Below the pieces are notes generated by a model that worked only from the letters and a program-made list of their open reading frames with translations, had not been told where the DNA came from and did not search any database. The translations under genes were made by a program, and so were the position numbers. Shown here in pieces: positions 34,843 through 45,602 of a DNA stretch of 64,000 nucleotides. This DNA comes from Oryza sativa Japonica Group (Eukaryota > Streptophyta > Magnoliopsida > Poales > Poaceae). Location: NCBI RefSeq assembly GCF_034140825.1, contig NC_089042.1:26255001-26319000 (forward strand), written 5' to 3'. Within the stretch, counting starts at the first letter, position 1. Each line of letters opens with the position of its first letter.

Positions 34843-37800
34843 TCAGCTCATGGAGGGGCAGCAAATGAAGGGCACCCACTGCTGCTTCTTCCCCTTAGGC
34901 TTCTTCTCCACCGGTAACCTCGCCGGAGAGTTCCAATCCTGCTGCTGCCCTGAAACCGCCGCTTTGGGAGAGCCTGGCTTCGCCGGAGAGCCGCCGTCTT
35001 TCGACACCCGCCGCCGGAACGACAGCACGCGATCCTTGGTGCTCGGCTTCTTCGACTCCTTGGTTTCTGCGGCCTTCTCGGAGAGGAGGGACTTCAGTGA
35101 GACGTGGTTCTTGTCTGAATTCACGATCACTTCCTTGTCGGCGATCTCCTCCTTGTCCTCCTCCTTAGGATCGTCGACCACCGTGCCGACCGTCTCCAAC
35201 TCCTCCTCCTTCGGCTTCGTTTCTTCAGCGTCATCTGTGCTGGGTGGCGCGTCGGTTTTGCCAGGAGGAGGATCTGCAGCGGTTTCTGCGTCCTGTTCCT
35301 TGTCTCCAGCACCGTCTATGATCTGCGGCGAGTTGCTTTCGCTCGGATCATCTCCTTTGAGATCATCATCCGTGCTGACGGTCGCCTCATGCTTCTGTTC
35401 TTCAGCATCATCTGCGCTCCGTGGCACATCAATTTTGCCAGCAGCGAGATCTGCAGCGACCTTCGCATCCTGTTTCTTGCTTTCAGCACCGTCTGTGATA
35501 TGTAGCGTGCTGCTCTCATGAGAAGTAGGGTCTGTTGCGATATCTTCACTCTGCACTTCCTCTTCAACATTGTCTGCAGGTTCTGAAGTAAGATCTTTGT
35601 TCATCTTCTTTTCGACATTATCGGTGGTGTGTACTAATATTACACTTTCCTCATGAGTATTCGTGCCTGAAGTTACTTCATCACCGTGGTTCTGTTCTTC
35701 AACGCCGCCACTAGTGCTTACCATATCAGTTTTGTTGGATGTAGGGTCTGACACAGTCTCCTCAGTCTTCTCCTTAACACTGAATTCGCCATGCGGCACA
35801 GTAATCTCATCGGAACTAGGGCCAACAGAGAGTTCTTCACTCTGCTTCTGGTCATCATTAGTGGTGCTCGATATCGTGTTGATATGAGAAGTGGGCGCTA
35901 CAGCGATTTCTTCCTTCTGCTTCATTTCTTCAACATTTTCCATGGCATTCACTGCATTGGCCTCATAAGCAGTATGGTATGTGCTAGTTTCTACATCAAG
36001 CTTGCTTAATTCAAGGCTACTTGGCAAGTTTGCCACATCAATCTCAACTGAAGGGTCTGCAATGGTTTCTCTATTGCTCTGCTTTTCTTCAACATTTTCT
36101 AGGCTGCTTGCCACATTTATCTCATCTGCAGTTTCCACATTAACATCAGTCAGTTTTGTTTCTTCAACGCCCCTGCTGCTTATCTCATGGATCTTGTTAC
36201 AGGAAGAATTGCTATCGAATTCTTCAATCTGTTCCTTTTCTTCAACATTACATGTGCTCTGTACAGCAGTGATATTGTGAGAACTAGCTTCTGCAATAAT
36301 TTCTTCATTCTGCGTATCTTCTTCAAAATCACGAGTACCACGCACTGTATTAGGCTCTTGATAATCATTATATGCAGCAATATCTTCAATATGTGGAATT
36401 TCCTCAACATCTATGCCATGCACCTCATTTACCTCATCGGAAGTAAGGTTTACATTTGGATTTCTTTCATCAATACCATCTTTACTACTTACTTTATCGA
36501 TCTCATGAGAAGTAGAGGATGTGCTAACCTCTGCTAGATCAACTTGAGGTGGCATGGGAGTGATATCAATTGTTTGCCTGACACTATCCTGTATGTCATC
36601 GCCCACTGTCAAATGAGGTGAACAAACATTCTTTGAAAGGTTAACAGCAGTAATATCTTCATCAGCATGTCCAACTGCACTTGACAAAGTTTTGATGCCC
36701 ACATCTGAAAAATGATCATGAAATTTCAGGACGTAAACAAGGAACATATGGGACATACAATAACTGCGAGGTACAGATGGACATGTTCCCAGAGATCTCA
36801 AATTTAAGGCAGAAGAAGTTGTTAATTCTACCTAACATAGACAACTTTTACATAAGAAAGGGGGCACCATGATTGCCTATATATACCAAGGCACCATGAG
36901 CTGGCATGCCATAAAATTCAAGAAATGATTTTGGTAATCTGGATAATAAGAGTGTGACATTGGCCATGTTGGTGTATTTAGGCTAAGCATTTTCACAACT
37001 GTTACCGCTATGAGCATAACGAGTAACATAAAGACTGTCTGATAGCCAAAATAGACTAAATCAACTAAATAAAAGAATCTCCGCAAACATAGAACAAAAG
37101 GACAGCAGTCAAAACTCAAATCCTCACCTGCATCAGTACAATGAAGTCCTTCATCAATATCCATCTCCTTGGGGATTACCAACTGATCTGGCGTCAGAGA
37201 GGCACAATCAGCTTGATGCCGGGGTTTGTCAATGCCTGATGCCTCTGAATGGCTACCACCACTAGCAAGTTGGAATAAATCATTACTACTAGTTTCGTCT
37301 AGGCATACATGCTTCTCAATACAAGACATCTTATCCTCAAGTAAATTGACAGGTTCCTTGGTTGAACTAGAAACATGGTCCACTGAGTTAGTAAACATAA
37401 CTTCACTTTGCTCCATGGATGACACAGTTTCTTTGCAGGGGATTTGCTCTTTAGAAACCACATTAGAATCATTGACTAATCGATCTTCCTCCACTGCCTT
37501 TGGTCTCTCCACACAGGACAAATCATCCTCATTGTTTCCAATAGTAAACATAACTTCACTTTGCTCCATGGATGACACAGTTTCTTCGCAGGGGATTTGC
37601 TCTTTGGAAACCACATTAGAATCATTGACTGATCGATCTTCCTCCACTGCCTTTGGTCTCTCCACACCGGAGAAATCATCCTCATTGTTTCCAATACCAT
37701 CTTTACTTAATCCAGTAACTGTTTCTAGAGACATCACACTTAACTTATTGATTTCATCTGCAGAGAACTCTGAGCTCAATCTTGCACCATCTCCATGCTC

Positions 37801-39248
37801 AGGCACCAGACAAGAAGTGCTACCCATACACTGATCAGAACTAACAGCTGACTCAGAGTGATGCCCATCTTCAAGATGTGGTACATTTTCGGTTAACCGC
37901 GTAACGACTCCACTCTGAATCTCATCATTCTCAGTTCCACTGGCCTTAGAGTCGTTTCCGGAAGGAGGGATGTGGTCACCAATGACGACACAATCTTCCG
38001 TGCATTTACTGAGGCCGACTTGAACCTCACTAACATGAGGAGGAGAAGAAGAACGCTCTGAAAGAAGACAACCAACCCAATGAGCACATGTATATGCCGT
38101 GAGAGTTGTACTATAGTGCCCAATGTATACAAAGAAGTTATACGCACTTGCGAAAGCAAAACGCATTCAAGAATGCGTAGGGGAGTACGTATGTAGCACA
38201 ATGAATGTTTACATTGATGCAGGACTTTATGCGAGTGAAGTTAAGCTACCAGCACGGAATGGGGACAATTTTGCAAGATGGTGAAAATCCTACGACTAGT
38301 ACTACTAAAGTATACAGAACTACACTAAGCAACAAGAAACAAGCTGAACCAGCCTCACTGATTAAACTGATTAATGAAGTACTATTCCGCCAAGATCAAT
38401 GCACAGTTCGGGAGTTAAATATATAAAAAAACACTAAGCCATGCCAAATCATCACTAATCCAACAGAACATTAGCCTAACCCTGAAGATGACAAGAACAC
38501 CCCACATGCTCTGAACATTTGCATATGGTAATAAAAAATTTCACCACAGACCTCAATTCCAGCCTCAGCAACAACAGTACAATTTCACTGATTGATGGAA
38601 GTTGTTGTCAATAAAAACATAATTGGGAATCAAACAACAAACCCTTCACAAATCGAATCTCTACCAAAATTTTCCTTTTCAGAAACCAACAAAAACAAAG
38701 GAGAAAAAACAAGAATATTCAGGGGGGGAGCAAAATATCCAGAAAGAACCTGCATTGCCATCGTCATCCGCTACATTCCCAACCTCCCGCGCAGATCCGG
38801 GCAAGACGCCACCGGAATCCGCCGCCACCGCGCTCGCGCCATCTCCCACATCTCCTCCTCCTCCTCCTCCTCCCGCCGCCGCCTCTTCACCGTCATCTGG
38901 AAAACGCAAAACCGCATCAATCACCCGCGAACGACGGCGGCGGCGGCAGCAGTTCTTGCTTTGTACCTCGCAGCAGCAGCAGCCTCTTCCCGTCGCCCTC
39001 CTCCACGGCGGCGTGGGCAGCGGCGGCGGTGGGGGACGGCGACGACGGGTTGCCGCAGTTCTTGCGGTGCGCACGCCGCTGCTTCGCGCTGGGGTGCGCG
39101 TTCGGGTACTGGTACCCGCACAGGTGGCACACCATGTGGTTCCCTCCTCCTCCTCCTCCGCTCGCCCCCTCCCCTCCTCCTCCTCCTCCTGCAGCGCGCA
39201 CAAACCAAACACACAACCACCACGCCATTAGAGACAAACAGACACATC

Positions 39249-39301
<53 letters not shown>

Positions 39302-39383
39302 AACCAAAACTTCACAATGCGGACAGCACGGGATGCTCACCGGCGGCGGCGGCGCCTCTGCTCTTGTGGGCGCCGCTCTCCAT
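34843..39383 (-). CDS. Large acidic protein with N-terminal zinc-finger-like motif
   Basis: Function unknown. Five exons on the minus strand: 39383-39341, 39188-38967, 38896-38750, 38057-37128 and 36704-34843, all phase 1 joins with GT-AG borders, total 1067 residues. A glycine-rich start leads to CHLCGYQYPN and further cysteine/histidine (C35, C38, H55, C59), a C2HC finger with a basic RRAHRKNC end. The rest is acidic, serine/threonine/glutamate-rich and probably unstructured, with many degenerate repeats of the type 'ADDAEEQKHE...TDPTSHE'. Exon 4 contains an almost perfect 51-residue tandem duplication (GNNEDD to EVMFT). The C-terminus turns basic, with LSFRRRVSKDGGSPAKPGSP and KKPKGKKQQWVPFICCPSMS; the paired cysteines near the end could be lipid-modified, which is speculation. 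Convergent with the FKBP gene, stop codons about 500 bp apart. Confidence 0.85.
37394..37699 (-). repeat. In-frame tandem duplication of 153 bp
   Basis: Two copies, 37394-37546 and 37547-37699, begin 'aacataacttcactttgctc' on the plus strand and differ at only a few positions. The unit is 51 codons, so the reading frame of exon 4 of the acidic-protein gene is kept. The low divergence suggests a recent event. Confidence 0.9.
39252..39298. repeat. (GA)n microsatellite in intron 1
   Basis: About 23 uninterrupted GA units. On the coding (minus) strand it is a CT run in intron 1 of the acidic-protein gene, about 60 bp before the acceptor at 39189-39190. Confidence 0.9.
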
Positions 39384-39812
39384 GGGCGGCGAGAGCTCGA
39401 AGCTTTTCTCAGTGGTCGGCAATGGCGAGAGCGAGGAGAGAGTGAGGAGTTCGCTTTGGTGAAGACGACACGAGAGGAGCCCCGGCACTGCGTTAACTCC
39501 ATCCACCCCCGTGCCGGAGAAAGTGACACGTGGGGCCCACGGGGCCCACCATAAGTGGGCCCCATTCGTCAGCGGGAAAGTTACCGAGGAGGGGGGGATA
39601 AGGCCCCCACGGCCCCACCACCACCTCGCTTTTGGTCATTTTCGTGATGCTGCGGTCTGCGTGGAGTGAGATCTGGGCCGTCGGTTGGTTGGTTGATCGA
39701 TCGATGGACGGAGATGCGGGCGTCAAAAAGGCGGTAACAAACCAACCAACCAAGTAACTAACCCGTCAAGATTCTTTCACCGGTGACGGTGGGGCCCACG
39801 TGACAGGCAGCC

Positions 39813-39814
<2 letters not shown>

Positions 39815-39864
<50 letters not shown>
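39815..39864. repeat. (GA)n microsatellite upstream of the acidic-protein gene
   Basis: About 25 GA units, roughly 430 bp upstream of the ATG at 39383, in the promoter or 5' UTR. GA/CT repeats near start sites are common in grass promoters. Confidence 0.9.
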
Positions 39865-39867
<3 letters not shown>

Positions 39868-41678
39868 GAGGATCCTTTGCTCCGGCCGATTTGGTGAGGT
39901 AGCCTGTGTGACTGTGTCCTGCTTTGTGTTTTGTCTCGTGATTTTGCATTCTTCGTATCTAAAAACAAAATAGGGCAACCAAATAATTAGAAGAATTTAT
40001 GAGCCTGTTTGGGGAGTTTAAAATTCTGAGAAGTAATTGGTTGATAACCAGCTTCTGAGAATCTGAAAAACCTGGGTTTTCTGGCTTATGACTTTTAGTT
40101 TATTTTATGGATTCTACGATTATAATTTCTTAGAATTTAGACTAAAAATTGGGCTGTTTAAGGGAGCTTCTGATTCTAGAAGAAATTGCTCCAGCTAGAA
40201 GCTTCCCTATAGTCACACGTTTGCCACCTCACTTTCACTATCAAGTGCGTCTCACATTGTTTGTATTTGGAAATCATACGCATACAAAAATTTGAAAAAA
40301 CTGATGTGGTATATTATAACTGAATCTTGATTTTCAACCAACCATTAATTGAATTCAATGGTTAAATTATTTTTTACCAAGATTTTAATAAAGATTCTTT
40401 TAAAAGTGCATTATGACATTACTCTTTCGCAACCATTAATGACCAAAAAGGGTTAACTTCGGATAAAATTTGTCAACCTTTTAGTTTAAATTTGACCGGT
40501 TCGAGTGGTTTCTAAATTTGCAAGTGCAATAATTGAGCGGTTATCGTCGCATTTGTGAACCCTGCTCGCCATCCGGGCCGTTGGATATCAAACAGCCAAC
40601 GATCGAGGGCCGTCGGATCGGGGCCCTACAAAGCGTGCATCAGATCACTCTCCATGTGATTGGGGAGGAAACATGGGGACAGCCATTGGAGCCGGCAAGG
40701 ACAGCTTGAGTCTTGTCACGTTGCAACAGCTCACGACAAAGTTTCTTCAGAGATTGTTTGGCCATGTTTGTAAAGTACAAAAAAATTGTTCGATTGATTT
40801 GCCTACTCTTCCAACCAACGAACGGTCACCCACAATTTTGTTTTTGATGCTACGCTTTTGTAGTTTTGTTTATGTTATTTTGGTTGTGTCAAAGTTGCGT
40901 ATCAACTAGGTTTCCCTTACATACGGTTATTGTCCGGTTACTTTGCTAAGCAAAGCAGACTTAAGCTGTGTTCTTTTGGGTTGTTCTCAACTAATCTACA
41001 TCGTTTTCTGCGAGCACACTTTTCAAACTACTAAACGGTATGTTTTTTGCAAAAATAAATTATAGGAAAGTTGCTTAAATAATTATATTAATCCATTTTT
41101 TAAGTTAGTTTTAGCTAATATTTAATTAATTATGCGATAATAAGCTATTTCGTTTTTCGTGCCGGAGGGATAGGCTCCCAACAGGCACAAACTAGCACAA
41201 CCTTACTCCTCTTTTCTTATTATAAGAGGATTGAGGAGAATTGTTTAATCCCATCAATAAGAGGATTGAGCAAAATTTAGAGAGGAATAATTCCACATTA
41301 ATTTCCATCAGTCACACTAATCTTTTTCTCTTGGGGATTAACCGAACAATGTCTAAGGGTAATCCTGGTATCTACCAAACAAGCAGAACTTGAATCCAAG
41401 TGAATGACATATAATTAAAGCTACTCATTTTGGGTTTTGAACTAACATTTTCTTTTACTTTTTGAGGAGAAAGATGAGGAAACAAAATTTAACTTGGTTA
41501 AAAAAAGTTATAAAAAAACTTGGTTAAAAACTGAGATCAATTTGAAGCTGATCAATCACAGGTGATTCTTTGCTTGCTTCAGAGGCATGTAGAACAATTA
41601 ATCTGAGGTCATATAGGCAATGACCTTCATTCCTCCTAATCCAGTCATCGTGCTCTGTCAATCTTCTTTTGCATATAA
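39865..41678. other. Intergenic with MITEs, no gene
   Basis: 40000-40215 is an element rich in 'cttctgagaatctgaaaa' and 'agcttctgattctagaag' pairs, related to 18880-19100. 40968-41172 is a MITE of the 'aaactactaaacgg' group, starting 'gctgtgttcttttgggttg' and ending 'tttttcgtgccgg'. 41200-41340 has 'aagaggattgagga' repeats. A frame at 40673-40909 has no recognisable domain. Confidence 0.5.
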
Positions 41679-44600
41679 CTAATCCAAAGAACTAATGAAC
41701 TTGCAAGATCCATGGCCTGCAAAACACACCCTTGTTACTACATTAGCAACCAATCATTAACCAGTAAGGATGTAAACGGAAGATAAATATCTTGTCGGGA
41801 TATTATATTCTATTATCTTAAAAAATATATCTTGCCGGTCTTTTTTCCCTTTTCTCTAGAGGACAAAAAATTGTTCATGGAAATAGCAGATCTAGTCGTA
41901 CCATAGTTGACAATGACATAAGAGCATACGAGTGAAAGACTGAAGATAAAATTTCTATACATTTTGCTTCTGAGCACAGTTTAGAGCTGAAACTCTGAAT
42001 TCCACCAAGCTAGGAACTGCGCGATCACATTGCAGGTTAACAAATGGTTTTGCATGTTTACTTCTGAGTGCAAAGGCTGACATGCATATAAATTGTAAGT
42101 TGTTGGGTAGACACAGAAAAGTTCAGGAGTTTTCCAGCTAGCTTCATAAGATGGTGGTCTAGACGATATCACTTCTTCTAATTATTTGATATTAGGTCCT
42201 TTCCTAACGTTCGCGTTTTTTTTTTCACTTTTATCTAACAAGCTAATGCACTAATGCATGAGCGCCAGCAATTAGATTGATCTCATTGAAGGCGGAAAGA
42301 CGTTGAAATCATTAATTAGCAGAGCTTTGCAGCAGATACTTTCCACTGACAGGAAATTAGGAATAGGCAGGGTTTCAAGAATAATGTGCAAGGCAAATTG
42401 GATCACACTAAAACTAAACTAAAATGCTAAAATCAATTGATAGACTGTTGGCCGTTTCGATCAATTGGAAATCCATCATAGTTAGTTTTTGGGCATGCCC
42501 TTTGCAAAATTAAAAATACAAGCATACATTTGCAGGTTGCAAGTTGGCCACATTCCAACAAGAATTTATGAAATGAAGCAGTGGATGGCACGGCATTAAT
42601 ATACAGTACATGATAATAAACATGTAGCTATCTATATATTAGTTGAAAGCAACAGCCACTAATTATATGATTCTGTTAGATTGATGCAGCTGTGCTCATT
42701 CCAGCTTCCAACATCCCAGTGAAGAGTGATGGGCACCGGAGGCTCAACTATATTTGTTTCTTAGCCTCAAGATCCATAATTTTTATTTTATGATACTGCA
42801 ATTGGTCCTTACGTTTTGCAGAAGGCATTAACACATTAAAACCTTCTCCTCACTAATAAACACCGAATTTAACCTACTTCATCGACTAACCATAATGAGC
42901 ACAAATCTAAAACAGTAATGCCAATCTAACTAGCAAATCACCAACTTGAAGATTAGCTTAAACAGCAAACAATATCAATATAGCAATCACCAATTTCTAT
43001 AGATTAGTTTGCTTGTTTTGAATAACACAAATGGATAATTAATAACTTTGACTTTTTTCATAGTCAAACTTCTTTATGTTTGAGGAATTTTATAGAAAAT
43101 TTTAACAACATTTAAAACACCGAATTAGCATCATTAAATGTAACATTGAATATATAATGATAATATATTTTCTTTATGTTTGAAATGCTGCTATATTTTT
43201 TTATACAAATCTAACTTAAAAAAAGTTTAGCTAAAAAAATTCAAAACGATTTATAACAAGAAACGGAGGGAGCAGTAACTTACTTGGATCTATGGTGGTC
43301 TTCTCTGCAAGGCCGTTGAAGTAGCAGGTGCCACCAGCTTTCCTGAACAGCTGCCAATACGCATTGAACGCGTAGCTCGCGTGCGCGGCGAGCGTGTCCG
43401 GCTGGTTGCACTCGCCGCCGGCCTCGATGGCGGCGCACGTCCCGCTCCGCTGCCGGCACGCGTACTCCACGGCGGCCGCCACCGCCGTCTCGTTCGCCGC
43501 CTCGCCGCCGCCGCCGGCAAGAACGCACCACACGGGAGTCCCGTCCTGGTCCGGCGCCGGCGGCGTGGGCGCCAGCGGCGGGTACGACGCCGCCGGCCGC
43601 CGCCCGGCGAGGTCCACCTCGTAGACCCACGTCGCGTTCGGGTAGTAGAGACCCCAGTGCCGCTCGGTGCCCGGCCCCGGCTTGCGGTTCTCGTTGTAGA
43701 GGGAGAAGAGGAACACCGGTATCTCGGCTCCCGGCCGCGCCGGCGTGCCGGGGTTCTTGGCCATCCGCGCGGCGAGGTTGCGGTTGTAGGTGGCGGCGTT
43801 GTGGACGTTCGCGCCGAGCTCGTCCGCGTCGCCGGCGGTCGGCCACCCGGTCTCCGAGACCGCCAGCTTCACGTTCCCGTACCCGAGCCTCGCCATGGCG
43901 GCGACGACCGCGTCGAGCATTTGGTCGAACAGGTTGGTGTATGTGAGGCCCGTGCCCGGGTCGACGTAGTGGGTGCTCGCCTCGCCCTGGAACAGGGCGT
44001 AGTCCAGCGAGATGGAGCGGTGGTTCGCCGCCCAGGCGAAGTACGGGTAGGCGTCGACGAAGTAGTACGAGCCCGTGGCGTTCAGGAACTCGAGCAGCGG
44101 CCGCACGACGGCGCCGGCGATGTCGTCGCGGAACGCGCCGGCGGACGGCGGGTAGGAGGTACCGAGCGCGTCCATGGCGAGCGTCGTCCCGACCTTGACG
44201 CGGCCGAGACCGCGCGCGGAGAGCGCGCGGCGGAGGTTGGCCATCGCCGGCACGAGGCTGGGCCACGCGGTCCCCGCGGTGGCGCGGTCGGAGAGCACCT
44301 CGTTCCCGACGAGCAGGCACAGCACCCGCGCCGCCGGGATGTGCGGCGCGAGGTTGCGCGCCACCCACTCGTCCACGGCGGCGGGCGACGCCGCCGCGGC
44401 GAGCGACGGGATGGCGTCGTTCGGCACCGTGACGGACACCGGCACGCCCGTCCCGGCGAGCGCGCGCAGGATGTCCGCGTTCGCGTCGTAGATCCTCACC
44501 GCCCCCGCGCCCGCCGCGCGGAGGAGCTCGACGGAGCGCGCCGCCGTGGGGAGGTCGTCGGCGACCGTGCCGTAGTTGACGCCGAGTCCGCCCCACCCTC

Positions 44601-44764
44601 GCGCCACTGCAATGCAAAGCAACAGAAGCCATTAGGCATTAGCTCAACGCCATGAAATCGTCGAGGCGCGAGGTGAGGTGATCATCACCATGGCAATGGC
44701 ACGACATGGCGACGGCGAGGAGGAAGGCGGCGGCGGCGGCGGCGGCGAGGGAGGAAGAAGACAT
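41679..44764 (-). CDS. Glucan endo-1,3-beta-glucosidase, GH17 with X8 domain
   Basis: Secreted enzyme that hydrolyses beta-1,3-glucan (callose) in the cell wall or at plasmodesmata. Three exons on the minus strand: 44764-44689, 44606-43284 and 41716-41679, total 478 residues. Exon 1 encodes a signal peptide (MSSSSLAAAAAAAFLLAVAM). The GH17 domain runs from about 30 to 345, with the acid/base glutamate in VGNEVL (E128) and the nucleophile glutamate in VSETGWPT (E277). An X8/CBM43 domain follows from WCVLAG (about 385) to CYFNGLAEKTTIDPS with its cysteines in place. The last coding exon is only 38 nt and adds HGSCKFISSLD, completing the family's DPSHGSCKF ending. No hydrophobic tail for a GPI anchor is seen. 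The 1.57-kb second intron has a donor aaGTAAGT 8 bp from a Stowaway-like element. Confidence 0.93.
43020..43275. mobile_element. Stowaway-like MITE at the GH17 splice donor
   Basis: The right end reads ataacaagaaacggagggag and stops about 8 bp from the donor of GH17 intron 2 (43282-43283). The body has paired 'tctttatgtttga' copies and AT-rich arms. The left end is worn and its position approximate. Confidence 0.55.
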
Positions 44765-45602
44765 CTCTGCTTTTTTTTTTTAATTTATTTTTTTTCTTTT
44801 CTTTTCCGTGTTTTGTTAAGTTGTTATGATTTTATTGGTAGGTTGTTGATCACTTCGGTCTGAGGATTTTTAGGAAGAGATAGTTTTAGATAAGCTTTGA
44901 ATTCAAAACGAAACAAAATTTAGCAAAAAAATATGGGAGAGATTCAATTACAGGCACGTAACCTTGCAGGCTAATTTGAATTTGGGCTTGCAGAGACCGG
45001 CCCAATAGAGTGTGTGCTGGATTTTAATGCTTGTTCGAAGCTTTCCGATTTTATTGGAGTTTCACATGAATCAATTCATATATCACAGAATCAGAAATCA
45101 CATCGATAAACATCTCCAGAAGTCCAGACACTCCATCGTGGAATCTTGTTCAGATAATCACAGTATTTATGTAGAAAGGATAGTAAGATACAGAAATGCA
45201 AAAATAAGCGTTTGTTACTCCTGCAAATTGCAAGTGAACAGAACAATCTCAAGCTAAGCTGTTCTTTAATCAGAAGAACAGGATATGAACAAGCAGAGTT
45301 TCAAGATATTTTGCGGCGCCGGTTTCGCTTTCTTACCTCGCTATAGATTCTGTGAAAGATCAAATTACATGACCCAAAAATTGTAGAGCAATGCAGGAGT
45401 AACACTCCCAGCTGAGAAGTTGTTTGATGTATAACACTCTGATCTTCGATCTTCGTTAGGCGATGCGATGGGAATTTAGAATTATTTTGAATGACCTCAT
45501 GTGTACAGCCAGCAGGAAGCAAACCGAACAGGCGAGTTCCAGATCACATCACAAAATCTGGAAGTTTTTCGCCATGTGCATCATGATGGGAGTACCACAT
45601 TA
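44765..45602. other. GH17 promoter and downstream region of the lysine-rich gene
   Basis: 44765-44810 is a T-rich run just upstream of the GH17 ATG. 44810-45300 is AT-rich with no gene. 45300-45602 is probably the 3' UTR of the lysine-rich protein gene on the minus strand. Confidence 0.5.

Noticed and set aside
39252-39864. CRISPR-like or structured repeat array
   Set aside because: Simple GA dinucleotide microsatellites in a plant genome.
40673-40909. 78-codon frame starting MGTAIGAGKD
   Set aside because: Lies between MITEs, has no domain and no codon bias of the neighbouring genes.
43381-44655. Long plus-strand frame opposite the GH17 gene
   Set aside because: Same GC-rich artefact; arginine/valine/glycine-rich with no motif, while the minus strand encodes a complete GH17-X8 protein.
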